From an uncultured Dehalococcoidia bacterium (GTDB lineage Bacteria; Chloroflexota; Dehalococcoidia; Tepidiformales; Tepidiformaceae): a DNA stretch of 8,015 nucleotides. The notes beneath the pieces were generated by a model. It ran no database searches. It saw only the letters and a list, made by a program, of their open reading frames with translations, and was not told the DNA's origin. This document shows positions 1-5,846 of this stretch, in pieces (position 1 is the stretch's first letter; every line of letters begins with the position of its first letter). The translations under genes and the position numbers were made by a program. The stretch covers positions 1 through 8,015 of the forward strand of contig CALFYR010000420.1 in assembly GCA_937954195.1 (NCBI GenBank), read 5' to 3'.

Positions 1-231
1 CCCAGTGGTCGGGCAGGAAAGACGTTCAAAAAGAGAGCGGATAATGGTCGTTCGCTCGCGTCCATGAATGTGAGCTGCATCGAACGGTCCGTCTGCCGAA
101 CCGCAGTGGTGGCAGGAACCAGCTTGAGCCTTGTGAACTCGCGTCATCTGAGCCACAAGATTCCTGAGATGCGGCCCGACGAACCGCTGGAACTGCTGGT
201 AGTCACCTCGGAAGATGGCGGATTGAGCCAT
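1..231 (-). CDS. HNH-like zinc-knuckle protein, 5' part only (runs off left edge)
   Basis: This frame is open for 77 codons from an ATG at 231 down to base 1, so the C-terminus lies outside the window. A purine-rich AGGGGG sits six bases before the ATG and supports this start. The visible protein has an N-terminal segment of about 37 residues with amphipathic character, then Cys40-x2-Cys43-Gly, then an Asp51-Ala-Ala-His54-Ile-His56 stretch followed by a basic helix-like region. The order CxxCG, short spacer, D-x-x-H-I is what the first half of many HNH/zinc-finger nucleases looks like, but the second half that would carry the Asn/His and second cysteine pair is missing. Third codon positions are noticeably less G/C than in the adjacent genes, which hints at acquisition. 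It follows the 317-residue gene by 66 bases on the same strand. That it is coding is fairly likely; nuclease function is inference. Confidence 0.6.
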   Translation of the reverse strand, partial: MAQSAIFRGDYQQFQRFVGPHLRNLVAQMTRVHKAQAGSCHHCGSADGPFDAAHIHGRERTTIIRSLFERLSCPTTG

Positions 232-297
232 ACGACACCCCCTGAAGCAATGTTCGGCTGGGTAAATCGTCTACTTGAGGTTGGGCTCGTGAGTAGC

Positions 298-1251
298 CTA
301 GAGGGGCGCATCCCAGGGAAGGGTCTGGCGGTAAGGCTGCATGATGGTCTTCACCAGCCCGTCGGCCACGACGGCGAGGATCTCGTGGCCGGCGTAAAGC
401 GTCGGGTCCATCCCGCGGAGGGCCCAGCTCAGCTTCTCCTCGTCGGCGTACGTGCTCGCGCCAAGCACCACGAGGGCGCGGGCGTCAGCGCCGGGCTGCC
501 GCTTTTCGTCGGCCTGCTTCAGCAGCTTGCGAAGGTTGCGGCGAAGGCTGGCGCTCCACTCGTCGTTCTCGGGCTGCGGCGTCCCCAGCACGCAGGACTG
601 GCCGGCGCCGAGGTCGTTCGCCGTCCACGCATCCACGGCCGGCACCACCCGCGTCTCATCGACATCGGGCTGCTGGGAGGCGAGCACGATGCCTTCCGTG
701 AGCTGGTCGCGCTCCTCCTGCGAAGCTGGCAGCCGCAGGATCTCCTGCGAGTTCAGTTGGAACGTCCCGGGCACGCGGTTCGTGAACTGTGCCCAGTGCC
801 CGGCCAGTCCGCCAAGCGCGGTGACAACCGACCCAGTAGTTCCGACGCGCCGTAGATAGACACTGACCGGGCGCCGCACCTCGAGCCGGCCGTCACCGAG
901 CGCTGCCGCTTCTTCGATAGCGACGGCCAGCTGCGAAAGACCAGGCTCCTGTGAAGGGAGGACCGCGCCACGTGGCGCCCAGAGGGCGATCGGTCGCCCG
1001 CCTGCATCAAGGCGCTGTTCGATGGCCGCGCGCGATGCCTCCCACTTCATGTCGGCGTCGGCGGCCAGCGTATTGAGCACGGTGACGGCCAGGGACCACT
1101 TGCGGCCAACGGTCACGTTCGCGGTGAGCACGCTCCCATCGGAGGACGCGTCGGCAACCGTGACACTGCGGGCGTAATGGCCGCCGAACCAGCTCAGGAA
1201 AAGGCGCAACCCGGCTTCCGCTGGGTCGGCCGGGTAGCTTCGATCGGTCAC
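298..1251 (-). CDS. Conserved-looking soluble protein of unknown function (317 aa)
   Basis: I do not recognise this family. The frame begins with GTG at 1251, 14 bases after the stop of the L25 gene, with no obvious Shine-Dalgarno. Close spacing suggests it is translated from the L25 transcript. The product has no signal peptide or membrane segment. Visible parts are an N-terminal mixed region, a Trp-containing beta-like stretch around residues 52-60, a motif reading IALWAPRGAVLP near residues 88-99, a basic linker around 235-255 (RRNLRKLLKQADEKR), and a C-terminal region starting LVVLGAS with alternating strand and helix character. The long uninterrupted frame with strong G/C at third positions, compared with the opposite-strand readings, supports it as the real gene here. 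A link to the HNH-like gene 66 bases downstream is suggested only by order and strand. Confidence 0.8.
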   Translation of the reverse strand: MTDRSYPADPAEAGLRLFLSWFGGHYARSVTVADASSDGSVLTANVTVGRKWSLAVTVLNTLAADADMKWEASRAAIEQRLDAGGRPIALWAPRGAVLPSQEPGLSQLAVAIEEAAALGDGRLEVRRPVSVYLRRVGTTGSVVTALGGLAGHWAQFTNRVPGTFQLNSQEILRLPASQEERDQLTEGIVLASQQPDVDETRVVPAVDAWTANDLGAGQSCVLGTPQPENDEWSASLRRNLRKLLKQADEKRQPGADARALVVLGASTYADEEKLSWALRGMDPTLYAGHEILAVVADGLVKTIMQPYRQTLPWDAPL

Positions 1252-1265
1252 AGGGGCCGGGGACC

Positions 1266-1871
1266 TTATTCGCCGGAGGTGGCTTCGCCGCCACGCTGGG
1301 TGCCGCGGATACGCGGCGGGTTCACGGTGGCAATCACGATGCTCGGATCGGTGAGAATCTCCACGCCATCGGGCGCCTCGACGTCGCCGACCGTCAGCGA
1401 GACATCGAAGCCTTTGAGCGGCCCGATATCAACAGCGATGCTGTCCGGGATGGCCAGCGGGAGGCAGCGGACCGACACGATATCGAGGCTCGGCAGCAGC
1501 GTACCAGCGAGGTCTCGCACGGCGGGCGCTTCGCCAACGAAGCGGAGCGGCACGTTCGCCTGGATGGGCTTGTTCGGATCCACCTGGAAGAAATCAACGT
1601 GGATCGGGTCGCCCGTGCCGCCGTAGCGCTCGATGCGGCGGAGAATGACGTACCGGGGGGCCTTTTCGCCATCGACGTCGAGCTCGATCATCGCGCGCAG
1701 GCCGGCCGACTTGATGGTGCGGGCAAAATCGCGGGCATCGACATCAACGGCGCGGGATTCAAGACCCCGTCCATACACGTTACCGGGAAGTCGGCCCTGG
1801 CGGCGGAGCTGCTTAACCTGCTTGCCAAGCACCGTCCGTGGAGCAGCCTTGATAGTGACTCGTTCTGCCAT
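1266..1871 (-). CDS. rplY: 50S ribosomal protein L25, Ctc/TL5 form
   Basis: L25 binds 5S rRNA in the central protuberance of the large subunit. This is the long general-stress (Ctc/TL5) form: an N-terminal 5S-binding domain over about residues 1-92, with the typical basic start (RTVLGKQVKQLRRQGRLPGNVYG) and the HVDFFQVD strand, followed by the beta-rich C-terminal domain to about residue 185 and a short, disordered Gly/Thr/Glu tail. At 201 residues it has the usual length for this form. The ATG at 1871 is preceded by GGAGG ten bases upstream, slightly long but convincing. A candidate promoter lies at 1919-1946. The 317-residue gene follows by 14 bases. In many bacteria rplY is next to pth; here pth is 3.3 kb away on the other strand. 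Confidence 0.95.
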   Translation of the reverse strand: MAERVTIKAAPRTVLGKQVKQLRRQGRLPGNVYGRGLESRAVDVDARDFARTIKSAGLRAMIELDVDGEKAPRYVILRRIERYGGTGDPIHVDFFQVDPNKPIQANVPLRFVGEAPAVRDLAGTLLPSLDIVSVRCLPLAIPDSIAVDIGPLKGFDVSLTVGDVEAPDGVEILTDPSIVIATVNPPRIRGTQRGGEATSGE

Positions 1872-1918
1872 GGAAAAGGAACCTCCGCGCCACGCTCAAT
1901 ACGTAGCGCAACATTTCC

Positions 1919-1946
1919 AATCTAGCGGGAGCCGCCGCACGGTCAA
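1919..1946 (-). promoter_or_regulatory. Candidate sigma-70-type promoter for rplY
   Basis: Reading the minus strand, TTGACC (1946-1941, five of six consensus bases) is followed after 16 bases by TAGATT (1924-1919, four of six). A start about seven bases on would give a leader of roughly 40 bases containing the GGAGG of rplY. It lies between the ferredoxin hairpin and rplY, where a promoter is expected. Assignment is by eye only. Confidence 0.4.
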
Positions 1947-1964
1947 GTTCGGCGGAGGCGCAGA

Positions 1965-1990
1965 CAAGCCGCCCATGGGTGGGCGGCTTG
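1965..1990 (-). terminator. Hairpin after the ferredoxin gene, probable terminator
   Basis: A perfect 11-bp inverted repeat (CAAGCCGCCCA and TGGGCGGCTTG) encloses a four-base loop, 26 bases downstream of the ferredoxin stop on the minus strand. The stem is GC-rich and stable. The following minus-strand bases (TCTGCG) are poor in T, so it is not a textbook intrinsic terminator. It may act in Rho-dependent ending, as a 3' end stabiliser, or terminate weakly. Confidence 0.55.
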
Positions 1991-2016
1991 CACGTCGTTC
2001 GCGGGAAGAGGGCGAG

Positions 2017-2304
2017 CTAGGCGGGCTTCAGTTCAGCGACCTTCGCCCGGGCGGCAGCTTTGTCGCTGTACCAGAGCGGGTTGATCTCTTTGTAGACCGC
2101 GGCTTCGGTCGGTACGTCGTCTTCGGCGAAGATAGCCGTGACCGGGCATGCGGGTTCGCACGCGCCGCAGTCGATGCACTCGTCCGGGTTGATGAAGAGC
2201 ATCCGGTCTTCGCCTTCATCGAAGTGGATGCAGTCAACCGGGCAGACCTCCACACAGGCCTGGTCCTGAACATCGATGCACGGGTCGGTGATGATGTATG
2301 TCAT
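2017..2304 (-). CDS. Seven-iron-type ferredoxin ([3Fe-4S][4Fe-4S])
   Basis: This is a small cytoplasmic electron carrier of 95 residues. Cysteines are at 9, 17, 21, 25, 43, 46, 49 and 53. Compared with Azotobacter FdI, Cys9, 17 and 53 would hold the [3Fe-4S] cluster and Cys21, 43, 46 and 49 the [4Fe-4S] cluster, with Cys25 free. The CxxC expected in the first half of an eight-iron ferredoxin is absent, as in the seven-iron type. The signatures CVEVCPVDC and [12 protein letters not shown] are intact, and the C-terminal tail ([12 protein letters not shown] region) is typical of this family. The ATG at 2304 has GAGAGGAG eight bases upstream. It has its own candidate promoter and a hairpin behind it, so it is probably a single-gene transcript. 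Its redox partner is not in the window. Confidence 0.95.
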   Translation of the reverse strand: MTYIITDPCIDVQDQACVEVCPVDCIHFDEGEDRMLFINPDECIDCGACEPACPVTAIFAEDDVPTEAAVYKEINPLWYSDKAAARAKVAELKPA

Positions 2305-2359
2305 GCGTAAGGCTCCTCTCCCGTCGGGGATGCTGCGTTCAAGCCGTTCTTGCTTGCGA

Positions 2360-2388
2360 ATACTACTATCGGCCCTTACGAGTGTGAA
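2360..2388 (-). promoter_or_regulatory. Candidate promoter for the ferredoxin gene
   Basis: On the minus strand TTCACA (2388-2383, five of six) is separated by 17 bases from TAGTAT (2365-2360, four of six). The site lies in the 120-base gap between the PHP gene stop and the ferredoxin start. It would give a leader of about 50 bases that includes the ribosome-binding site. Found by eye. Confidence 0.45.
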
Positions 2389-2424
2389 GGAAACCGCCCG
2401 CGAACGATATTCGGGATGACAGTC

Positions 2425-3102
2425 TCAGGCTTCGCGCTGCAGGTCGCGCGCAGGCACGGGCTTCCCGCTCCGAAGGTCGACCGCGTAAAAGCGCCCGGAC
2501 TTCAGTTCCTCGATCAGTTCGCGCTCGTCCCGGATCTCGTTCTCGAAGTAAGTTGCGCACTTGCCCACGTCGCTGATCGCGTGCGAATCGGTGCCGCCCG
2601 TGCCGGGGAGGTCCATCATCTCGCAGAGCCGCTTCGAGAACTCGTTCTCCTTGTCGCTGCCGCGGCCGTTGAGCTCCTCAAGGCCCTTCACATACTGGTA
2701 AGCGGGGTTTCGGGATGCCTTCTCCAGCGCGGCGCGGTACTCGTCGTCGTTCCGCGAGAACCAGGGCATCTGCCGCCGGTAGGGATGAGCAGCGACCATC
2801 ACGCCGTCGCTCTTCTCGACGTAGCTCGCCAGCTCCCTCGACCGGTGCATGCCGAAGACGTACTTGTCGATGCCAAACGCGAGGATGTGGCCATCGTCGG
2901 TGCTGATCTCCACGCCGGCGAGCACCAGGAAGTTGTGCTTCGCCCGCAACTCCTCGATCGACTTGTAGTCCCACACCGTGTCGTGTTCGGTGAACACGAT
3001 GGCATCGAGACCTGCCGCTTTCGCACGGACGACGAGGTCATCGGGGTTGAGCACGCTATCGTGGGAGCGGGGCCAGGTGTGGCTGTGGAGATCGATGAGC
3101 AT
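2425..3102 (-). CDS. PHP-domain metal-dependent phosphoesterase
   Basis: This 225-residue protein is a stand-alone PHP domain, a TIM-barrel-like fold that hydrolyses phosphoesters with a cluster of two or three metal ions. The metal ligands are visible in order: His6-x-His8 at the very N-terminus (LIDLHSHT), Glu39-His40-Asp41 (FTEHD), Glu65 (GVEIS), His72, His106 (AAHPYR) and Asp172-x-His174 (GTDSH). I chose the ATG at 3102, not an in-frame ATG at 3156, because PHP proteins begin within a few residues of the first HxH and because a good promoter (3118-3147) lies just upstream of 3102. Substrate cannot be told; relatives act on nucleotide or sugar phosphates. It diverges from the small zinc-ribbon gene and precedes, but probably is not co-transcribed with, the ferredoxin gene. 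Confidence 0.92.
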   Translation of the reverse strand: MLIDLHSHTWPRSHDSVLNPDDLVVRAKAAGLDAIVFTEHDTVWDYKSIEELRAKHNFLVLAGVEISTDDGHILAFGIDKYVFGMHRSRELASYVEKSDGVMVAAHPYRRQMPWFSRNDDEYRAALEKASRNPAYQYVKGLEELNGRGSDKENEFSKRLCEMMDLPGTGGTDSHAISDVGKCATYFENEIRDERELIEELKSGRFYAVDLRSGKPVPARDLQREA

Positions 3103-3117
3103 GGTGGGCTGCGGGGT

Positions 3118-3147
3118 ACTATAGGCGCGGGAGAGTCGGGCGGGCAA
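3118..3147 (-). promoter_or_regulatory. Candidate promoter of the PHP gene with very short leader
   Basis: On the minus strand TTGCCC (3147-3142, four of six) is followed after 18 bases by TATAGT (3123-3118, five of six). The ATG lies only 15 bases beyond the -10 element, so a normal start point would leave a leader of about eight bases and no room for a standard Shine-Dalgarno. The gene may therefore be expressed from a nearly leaderless mRNA. Confidence 0.45.
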
Positions 3148-3164
3148 CGCGGGCAATCCCGGCT

Positions 3165-3176
3165 TTCACGCGTGAA
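3165..3176. promoter_or_regulatory. 12-bp palindrome between divergent genes, candidate operator
   Basis: TTCACGCGTGAA is a perfect palindrome in the short region between the PHP gene and the zinc-ribbon gene. It lies 18 bp upstream of the PHP -35 element and directly before a possible plus-strand -10 (TATTCT, 3179-3184). A very similar palindrome, TTCACCGGTGAA, overlaps the HAD gene start at 7149-7160. Size, symmetry and position fit a dimeric repressor site; no regulator gene is visible here. Confidence 0.3.
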
Positions 3177-3199
3177 CCTATTCTTCTCTCGGCGGAAAC

Positions 3200-3397
3200 A
3201 TGCCGTTAATCGCGCAACGCGATGCTGGGCATATGGAACAACACCCCGGCTCCTGCGAACACAAATGGCGCTACTTCGTGAACGTTCAGGCGCGCGCGAT
3301 CCGCGTCCGCGAATGTGAACGGTGCGGTCGCCGCGCCGTCATTCCCACGCAGCTGGACCCGCTCCCGCGGCGCACCACGGAACGTCTCTCGGCCTAG
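3200..3397 (+). CDS. Small zinc-ribbon protein (65 aa)
   Basis: The product has a Cys19-x-His21-x-Trp pair followed 18 residues later by Arg-x-Cys39-x2-Cys42-Gly, which makes a likely single zinc ribbon of the CxH/CxxC kind. The strands between the pairs (residues 23-37, alternating Val/Ala/Ile with Arg) are as expected for a ribbon. The rest is short basic tail. Such small ribbons often bind nucleic acid or act as protein-protein modules; no specific role can be given. Two starts are possible, ATG 3200 and ATG 3233, neither with a clear ribosome-binding site; the zinc residues are included from either. It diverges from the PHP gene and converges on the first DinB gene, sharing bases of the stop codon with it. 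It is short, but the ordered Cys/His pattern makes coding likely. Confidence 0.65.
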   Translation: MPLIAQRDAGHMEQHPGSCEHKWRYFVNVQARAIRVRECERCGRRAVIPTQLDPLPRRTTERLSA

Positions 3398-3960
3398 GTC
3401 CCGGCCTGGCGGCGGGCGACTGCTTCCAGCCGCGCCTTGCGCTGGTTTGGTTCCTTGCCCTTGAAGTTCGGCTGATAGTCGCTCTTTCGGCCGGCAATCT
3501 GGGCCGCGTGCTGCCGGTCGTGCCGGTAGAACGAACGGAGCCACTGCAGCACCGTCAGCTCGCCAAACATCGGGCTCCGCGCCTTCCGTTCGAAGTCATC
3601 GAGCGAGATGCCGTCGATCAGTCCGAGCGTGTAGGCGCGCTCAAGTTCCAGCTTCCCAAGCAGTTCGTCGATCGAGTGGTTGTTCGCAGCTTCCACAGGG
3701 ATGTCCACCTGCTGCCACGGGATCCCCTGGAGGTCCGGCACGTCCTCCCGCAGCGCGGCGCGGACCCACGTGTCATAGGTGCGCTCCATCTCGTACAGGT
3801 GAGCGAGCTGCTCACGCGCCGTCCACTGCTCCTCGCCTTCCGCATCCACGGGGACCCGAAGCGAATCCTCGACCGACAGGGAGCGCGCGGTCGCGATCAG
3901 TCCTGCGCGTTCCTCGGCCATCTTGGCTTTCAGTTCATCGATCTGTTCGCGAGTTGCCAT
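3394..3960 (-). CDS. DinB-family protein (first of two)
   Basis: The 188-residue protein has the DinB/YfiT four-helix-bundle layout with its metal-binding histidine triad: His54 in the first core helix (QLAHLYEMER) and His147-x3-His151 in the last (FYRHDRQHAAQI). Family members are metal-dependent thiol transferases or hydrolases, or have no known reaction, and many are annotated only as damage-inducible-like. The C-terminal 35 residues are basic and rich in Lys/Arg/Gln. The start at 3960 has GGAGGG seven bases upstream. That ribosome-binding site lies inside the end of a 54-codon membrane microprotein that overlaps this gene by 26 bases, so the two are probably co-translated. The stop codon overlaps that of the convergent zinc-ribbon gene. 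Confidence 0.88.
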   Translation of the reverse strand: MATREQIDELKAKMAEERAGLIATARSLSVEDSLRVPVDAEGEEQWTAREQLAHLYEMERTYDTWVRAALREDVPDLQGIPWQQVDIPVEAANNHSIDELLGKLELERAYTLGLIDGISLDDFERKARSPMFGELTVLQWLRSFYRHDRQHAAQIAGRKSDYQPNFKGKEPNQRKARLEAVARRQAGT

Positions 3961-4099
3961 CCCGGTTCCCTCCGAATGCGGCGGCCAGCCGCTTGATTCC
4001 CTGCCAGATGCCGTACGGGATTGCCGCGAGGAGGGCGATCAGGAAAATGAGGCCCCCGTAGAAGGTCCCGAAGAGCAGGTCGATGCCCCATTCCAGCAT
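3935..4099 (-). CDS. Membrane microprotein (54 aa), overlapping DinB
   Basis: The minus strand reads 54 codons from ATG 4099 to TGA at 3937-3935. The product begins [11 protein letters not shown], has a strongly hydrophobic stretch at about residues 8-29 broken only by Gly, Thr and Tyr, then [16 protein letters not shown] and a polar tail. This is the pattern of a single-pass small membrane protein with a positive cytoplasmic side after the helix. The hydrophobic run survives over some 30 codons of GC-rich DNA, and the frame overlaps the DinB start by 26 bases, as in coupled genes. No Shine-Dalgarno precedes the ATG, but a promoter at 4106-4134 would put the transcript start at the ATG itself. 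No known family is recognised. A competing frame in the same place has no such pattern. Confidence 0.5.
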   Translation of the reverse strand: MLEWGIDLLFGTFYGGLIFLIALLAAIPYGIWQGIKRLAAAFGGNRDGNSRTDR

Positions 4100-4105
4100 G
4101 GACGC

Positions 4106-4134
4106 ATGCTACGGGAGGCGGGGGGCGTTGTCAG
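4106..4134 (-). promoter_or_regulatory. Candidate leaderless promoter for the membrane microprotein and DinB
   Basis: On the minus strand CTGACA (4134-4129, five of six) is followed after 17 bases by TAGCAT (4111-4106, four of six). Six bases then separate the -10 element from the ATG at 4099, so a start seven bases on falls on the A of the ATG. This would explain why the microprotein has no ribosome-binding site. Confidence 0.4.
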
Positions 4135-4154
4135 GAAGCGGCGTGGCCGCGATT

Positions 4155-4172
4155 CGAGACCAACCCGTCTCG
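4155..4172. repeat. Inverted repeat in the divergent DinB/aldolase gap
   Basis: CGAGAC and GTCTCG are perfect inverted copies around a six-base centre, in the 154-base gap between the membrane microprotein and the aldolase. It lies upstream of both genes and could bind a regulator. It is short, so chance cannot be excluded. Confidence 0.2.
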
Positions 4173-4253
4173 GGACGTAGGCGCAGCCGTGCGAGCGGGC
4201 TAGTATTGGGGCACACGGGCGGACAGCACATGAAACGTAGCGGGGAGGCAGAG

Positions 4254-5150
4254 ATGAGCCGGTTCGAAGAACAGCGCGAGAAGGTAGCATCGTCGAAGGG
4301 CGCCTTCCTTGCAGCACTGGACCAAAGTGGTGGCAGCACCCCCAAAGCACTCAAGGTCTACGGCCTGAACGAGGATGCCTGGGATAGCGACGCCGCGATG
4401 TTCGACCTTGTCCACAAGATGCGCACGCGCATCATGACCAGCCCTGCGTTCACGGGTGAGCGGATCCTTGGCGCCATCCTGTTCGAGAACACGATGGACC
4501 GCGAAGTCGAAGGGAAACCGACCGGCGACTACCTGTGGGAAGTGAAGGGCGTGGTTCCCTTCCTGAAGGTCGACAAGGGTCTGCAGGATGAAAAGGACGG
4601 TGTCCAGGTCATGAAGCCGATCGGCGGCCTGGATGAGCTACTCAAGCGCGCGAAGGCCAAGAACATTTTCGGCACCAAGATGCGTTCCGTTGTACTGCAG
4701 GCGAACGCCGCGGGCGTGGCAGCCATCGTCGCCCAGCAGTTCGAGGTCGGAGCGCAGATCCTGGCGGCGGGCCTGGTGCCGATCCTCGAGCCCGAAGTCG
4801 ACATCCATTGCCCGCAGAAGGCCGAAGCCGAGGCGCTGCTCAAAGCCGAGATACTCAAGCACCTGGAGAAGCTCGCTGCGGGGCAGCAGGTCATGCTGAA
4901 ATTAACCATCCCCGACAAGGACGGGTTCTACGGCGACCTGATCGCCCACCCGGGTGTCCTGAAGGTTGTGGCGCTTTCGGGCGGATACAGCCGGGACGAT
5001 GCCAATGCGAAGCTCGCACGCAACCCGGGCATGGTGGCGAGTTTCTCCCGCGCACTGGTCGAAGGTTTGAAGGCGCAGCAAAGCGATCAGGACTTTAACC
5101 AGATGCTCGACGAGTCTATCGACAGCATCTACGCCGCTTCCAAGGCATAG
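4254..5150 (+). CDS. fda: Class I fructose-bisphosphate aldolase (Fda type)
   Basis: This enzyme reversibly cleaves fructose 1,6-bisphosphate to dihydroxyacetone phosphate and glyceraldehyde 3-phosphate through a Schiff base, without a metal, in glycolysis and gluconeogenesis. It matches the short bacterial class I group typified by staphylococcal Fda: [13 protein letters not shown] near residues 21-33, Lys142 in GTKMRS, the acidic pair Glu179/Glu181 in ILEPEVD, the Schiff-base lysine as Lys216 in VMLKLTIP, and [10 protein letters not shown] near residues 238-247. At 298 residues it has the family length. I chose ATG 4254 because GGGGAGG lies five bases upstream and the following sequence matches the family N-terminus; upstream in-frame ATGs at 4083 and 4230 have no such site. 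A possible -10 (TAGTAT, 4201-4206) lies upstream without a convincing -35. pth follows after 42 bases and may be co-transcribed. Confidence 0.95.
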   Translation: MSRFEEQREKVASSKGAFLAALDQSGGSTPKALKVYGLNEDAWDSDAAMFDLVHKMRTRIMTSPAFTGERILGAILFENTMDREVEGKPTGDYLWEVKGVVPFLKVDKGLQDEKDGVQVMKPIGGLDELLKRAKAKNIFGTKMRSVVLQANAAGVAAIVAQQFEVGAQILAAGLVPILEPEVDIHCPQKAEAEALLKAEILKHLEKLAAGQQVMLKLTIPDKDGFYGDLIAHPGVLKVVALSGGYSRDDANAKLARNPGMVASFSRALVEGLKAQQSDQDFNQMLDESIDSIYAASKA

Positions 5151-5192
5151 TCGGGCGTTCCGCCGGAGCAAGGGGCGTGTCACACTCGGTGC

Positions 5193-5846
5193 ATGGCATT
5201 CCGGCGATTGTTTGGCCGCGCTCCCAAGAGTGATGCACCAGCGGGTGGCCCGCGGTTTGCCGCGGATTGGCTCGTTGTGGGCCTAGGTAACCCCGGTGAG
5301 CAATACGCACGGACCCGCCACAACGTTGGGTTCTGGGTGCTGAATACCCTGGCGAAACGTGCGGGAACGCAGCCGAAGTCCACGGGTAGCCTCATGCACA
5401 TTGGTGTGGGCAACCTGCGAGACCAGCGCATCGCGCTCGTGAAGCCGAAGACCTACATGAACCTCAGCGGCCGCGCCATCGAGCAGGCGCTCCAATGGAC
5501 CGGCTGCGACATCAAGCACACGATCGTGCTCTACGACGAGTTGGACCTGAATGTTGGCGCCCTGCGGATTCGCGCGGGCGGCGGTCACGGGGGCCACAAC
5601 GGCCTGAAGAGCATTGCCCAGCACGCCGGCCTGGACTTCATCCGCATCCGCATCGGTATCGGGCGGCCCACCGTGAACGGCGAGCCGTCGTGGGATTCCG
5701 AGGTGGTCTCGCCCTGGGTGCTCGGCGTGCCTCATGGCGAAGACAAGACCATCCTCGACGAGACCGTGGCGCTCGCGGCGGACGCCGTGGAGTGCATCAT
5801 GACCGACGGTGTGGATGCCGCGGCGGCGAAGTTCAACCGGCGGTAG
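5193..5846 (+). CDS. pth: Peptidyl-tRNA hydrolase
   Basis: Pth cleaves the ester bond of peptidyl-tRNAs that drop off the ribosome, recycling tRNA in the cytoplasm; it is usually essential. The signature residues are all present: Asn33 in GLGNPG, catalytic His43 in TRHNVGF, Asn90 in KTYMNLSG, Asp115 in YDELDL, and Asn136 in GGGHGGHNGLKS. The protein is 217 residues, longer than the usual 185-195, because about 24 extra residues (basic, then Ala/Pro/Gly-rich) precede the first beta strand WLVVGLGNPG. The ATG at 5193 lacks a good ribosome-binding site, but no better in-frame start is seen before the conserved core, so the extension may be real or translation may depend on coupling to the aldolase 42 bases upstream. 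Its stop lies immediately beside the stop of the convergent second DinB gene. Confidence 0.95.
   Translation: MAFRRLFGRAPKSDAPAGGPRFAADWLVVGLGNPGEQYARTRHNVGFWVLNTLAKRAGTQPKSTGSLMHIGVGNLRDQRIALVKPKTYMNLSGRAIEQALQWTGCDIKHTIVLYDELDLNVGALRIRAGGGHGGHNGLKSIAQHAGLDFIRIRIGIGRPTVNGEPSWDSEVVSPWVLGVPHGEDKTILDETVALAADAVECIMTDGVDAAAAKFNRR

Noticed and set aside
64..855. Long plus-strand open frame of 263 codons
   Set aside because: It lies opposite the HNH-like and 317-residue genes and crosses their boundary; its composition is what the complement of a GC-rich gene gives, and it has no recognisable domain.
1932..1955. CCGCCG / CGGCGG potential hairpin beside the rplY promoter
   Set aside because: Short, low-complexity arms with a 12-base loop in GC-rich DNA; weaker than the clear hairpin at 1965-1990.
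2306..2380. 7-base inverted arms CGTAAGG / CCTTACG around the ferredoxin promoter
   Set aside because: One arm lies in the promoter spacer, outside the expected transcript, and 7 bases over 60 is easily chance.
2981..2999. Perfect inverted repeat with 8-base arms and 3-base centre
   Set aside because: It encodes the conserved FTEHD motif of the PHP protein, so the codons explain it. No reason to call it a site.
2350..3318. Plus-strand open frame of 322 codons
   Set aside because: It is longer than the PHP gene it opposes, but the PHP gene has every metal ligand. The plus frame has no domain and spans promoters and an intergenic region.
3322..3996. Plus-strand open frame of 224 codons
   Set aside because: Complement shadow of the first DinB gene; no motif and no ribosome-binding site of its own.
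4083..4253. Longer N-terminus for the aldolase from upstream in-frame ATGs
   Set aside because: The extra residues do not fit the family N-terminus and lie over promoter-like DNA; the ATG at 4254 has a strong ribosome-binding site.
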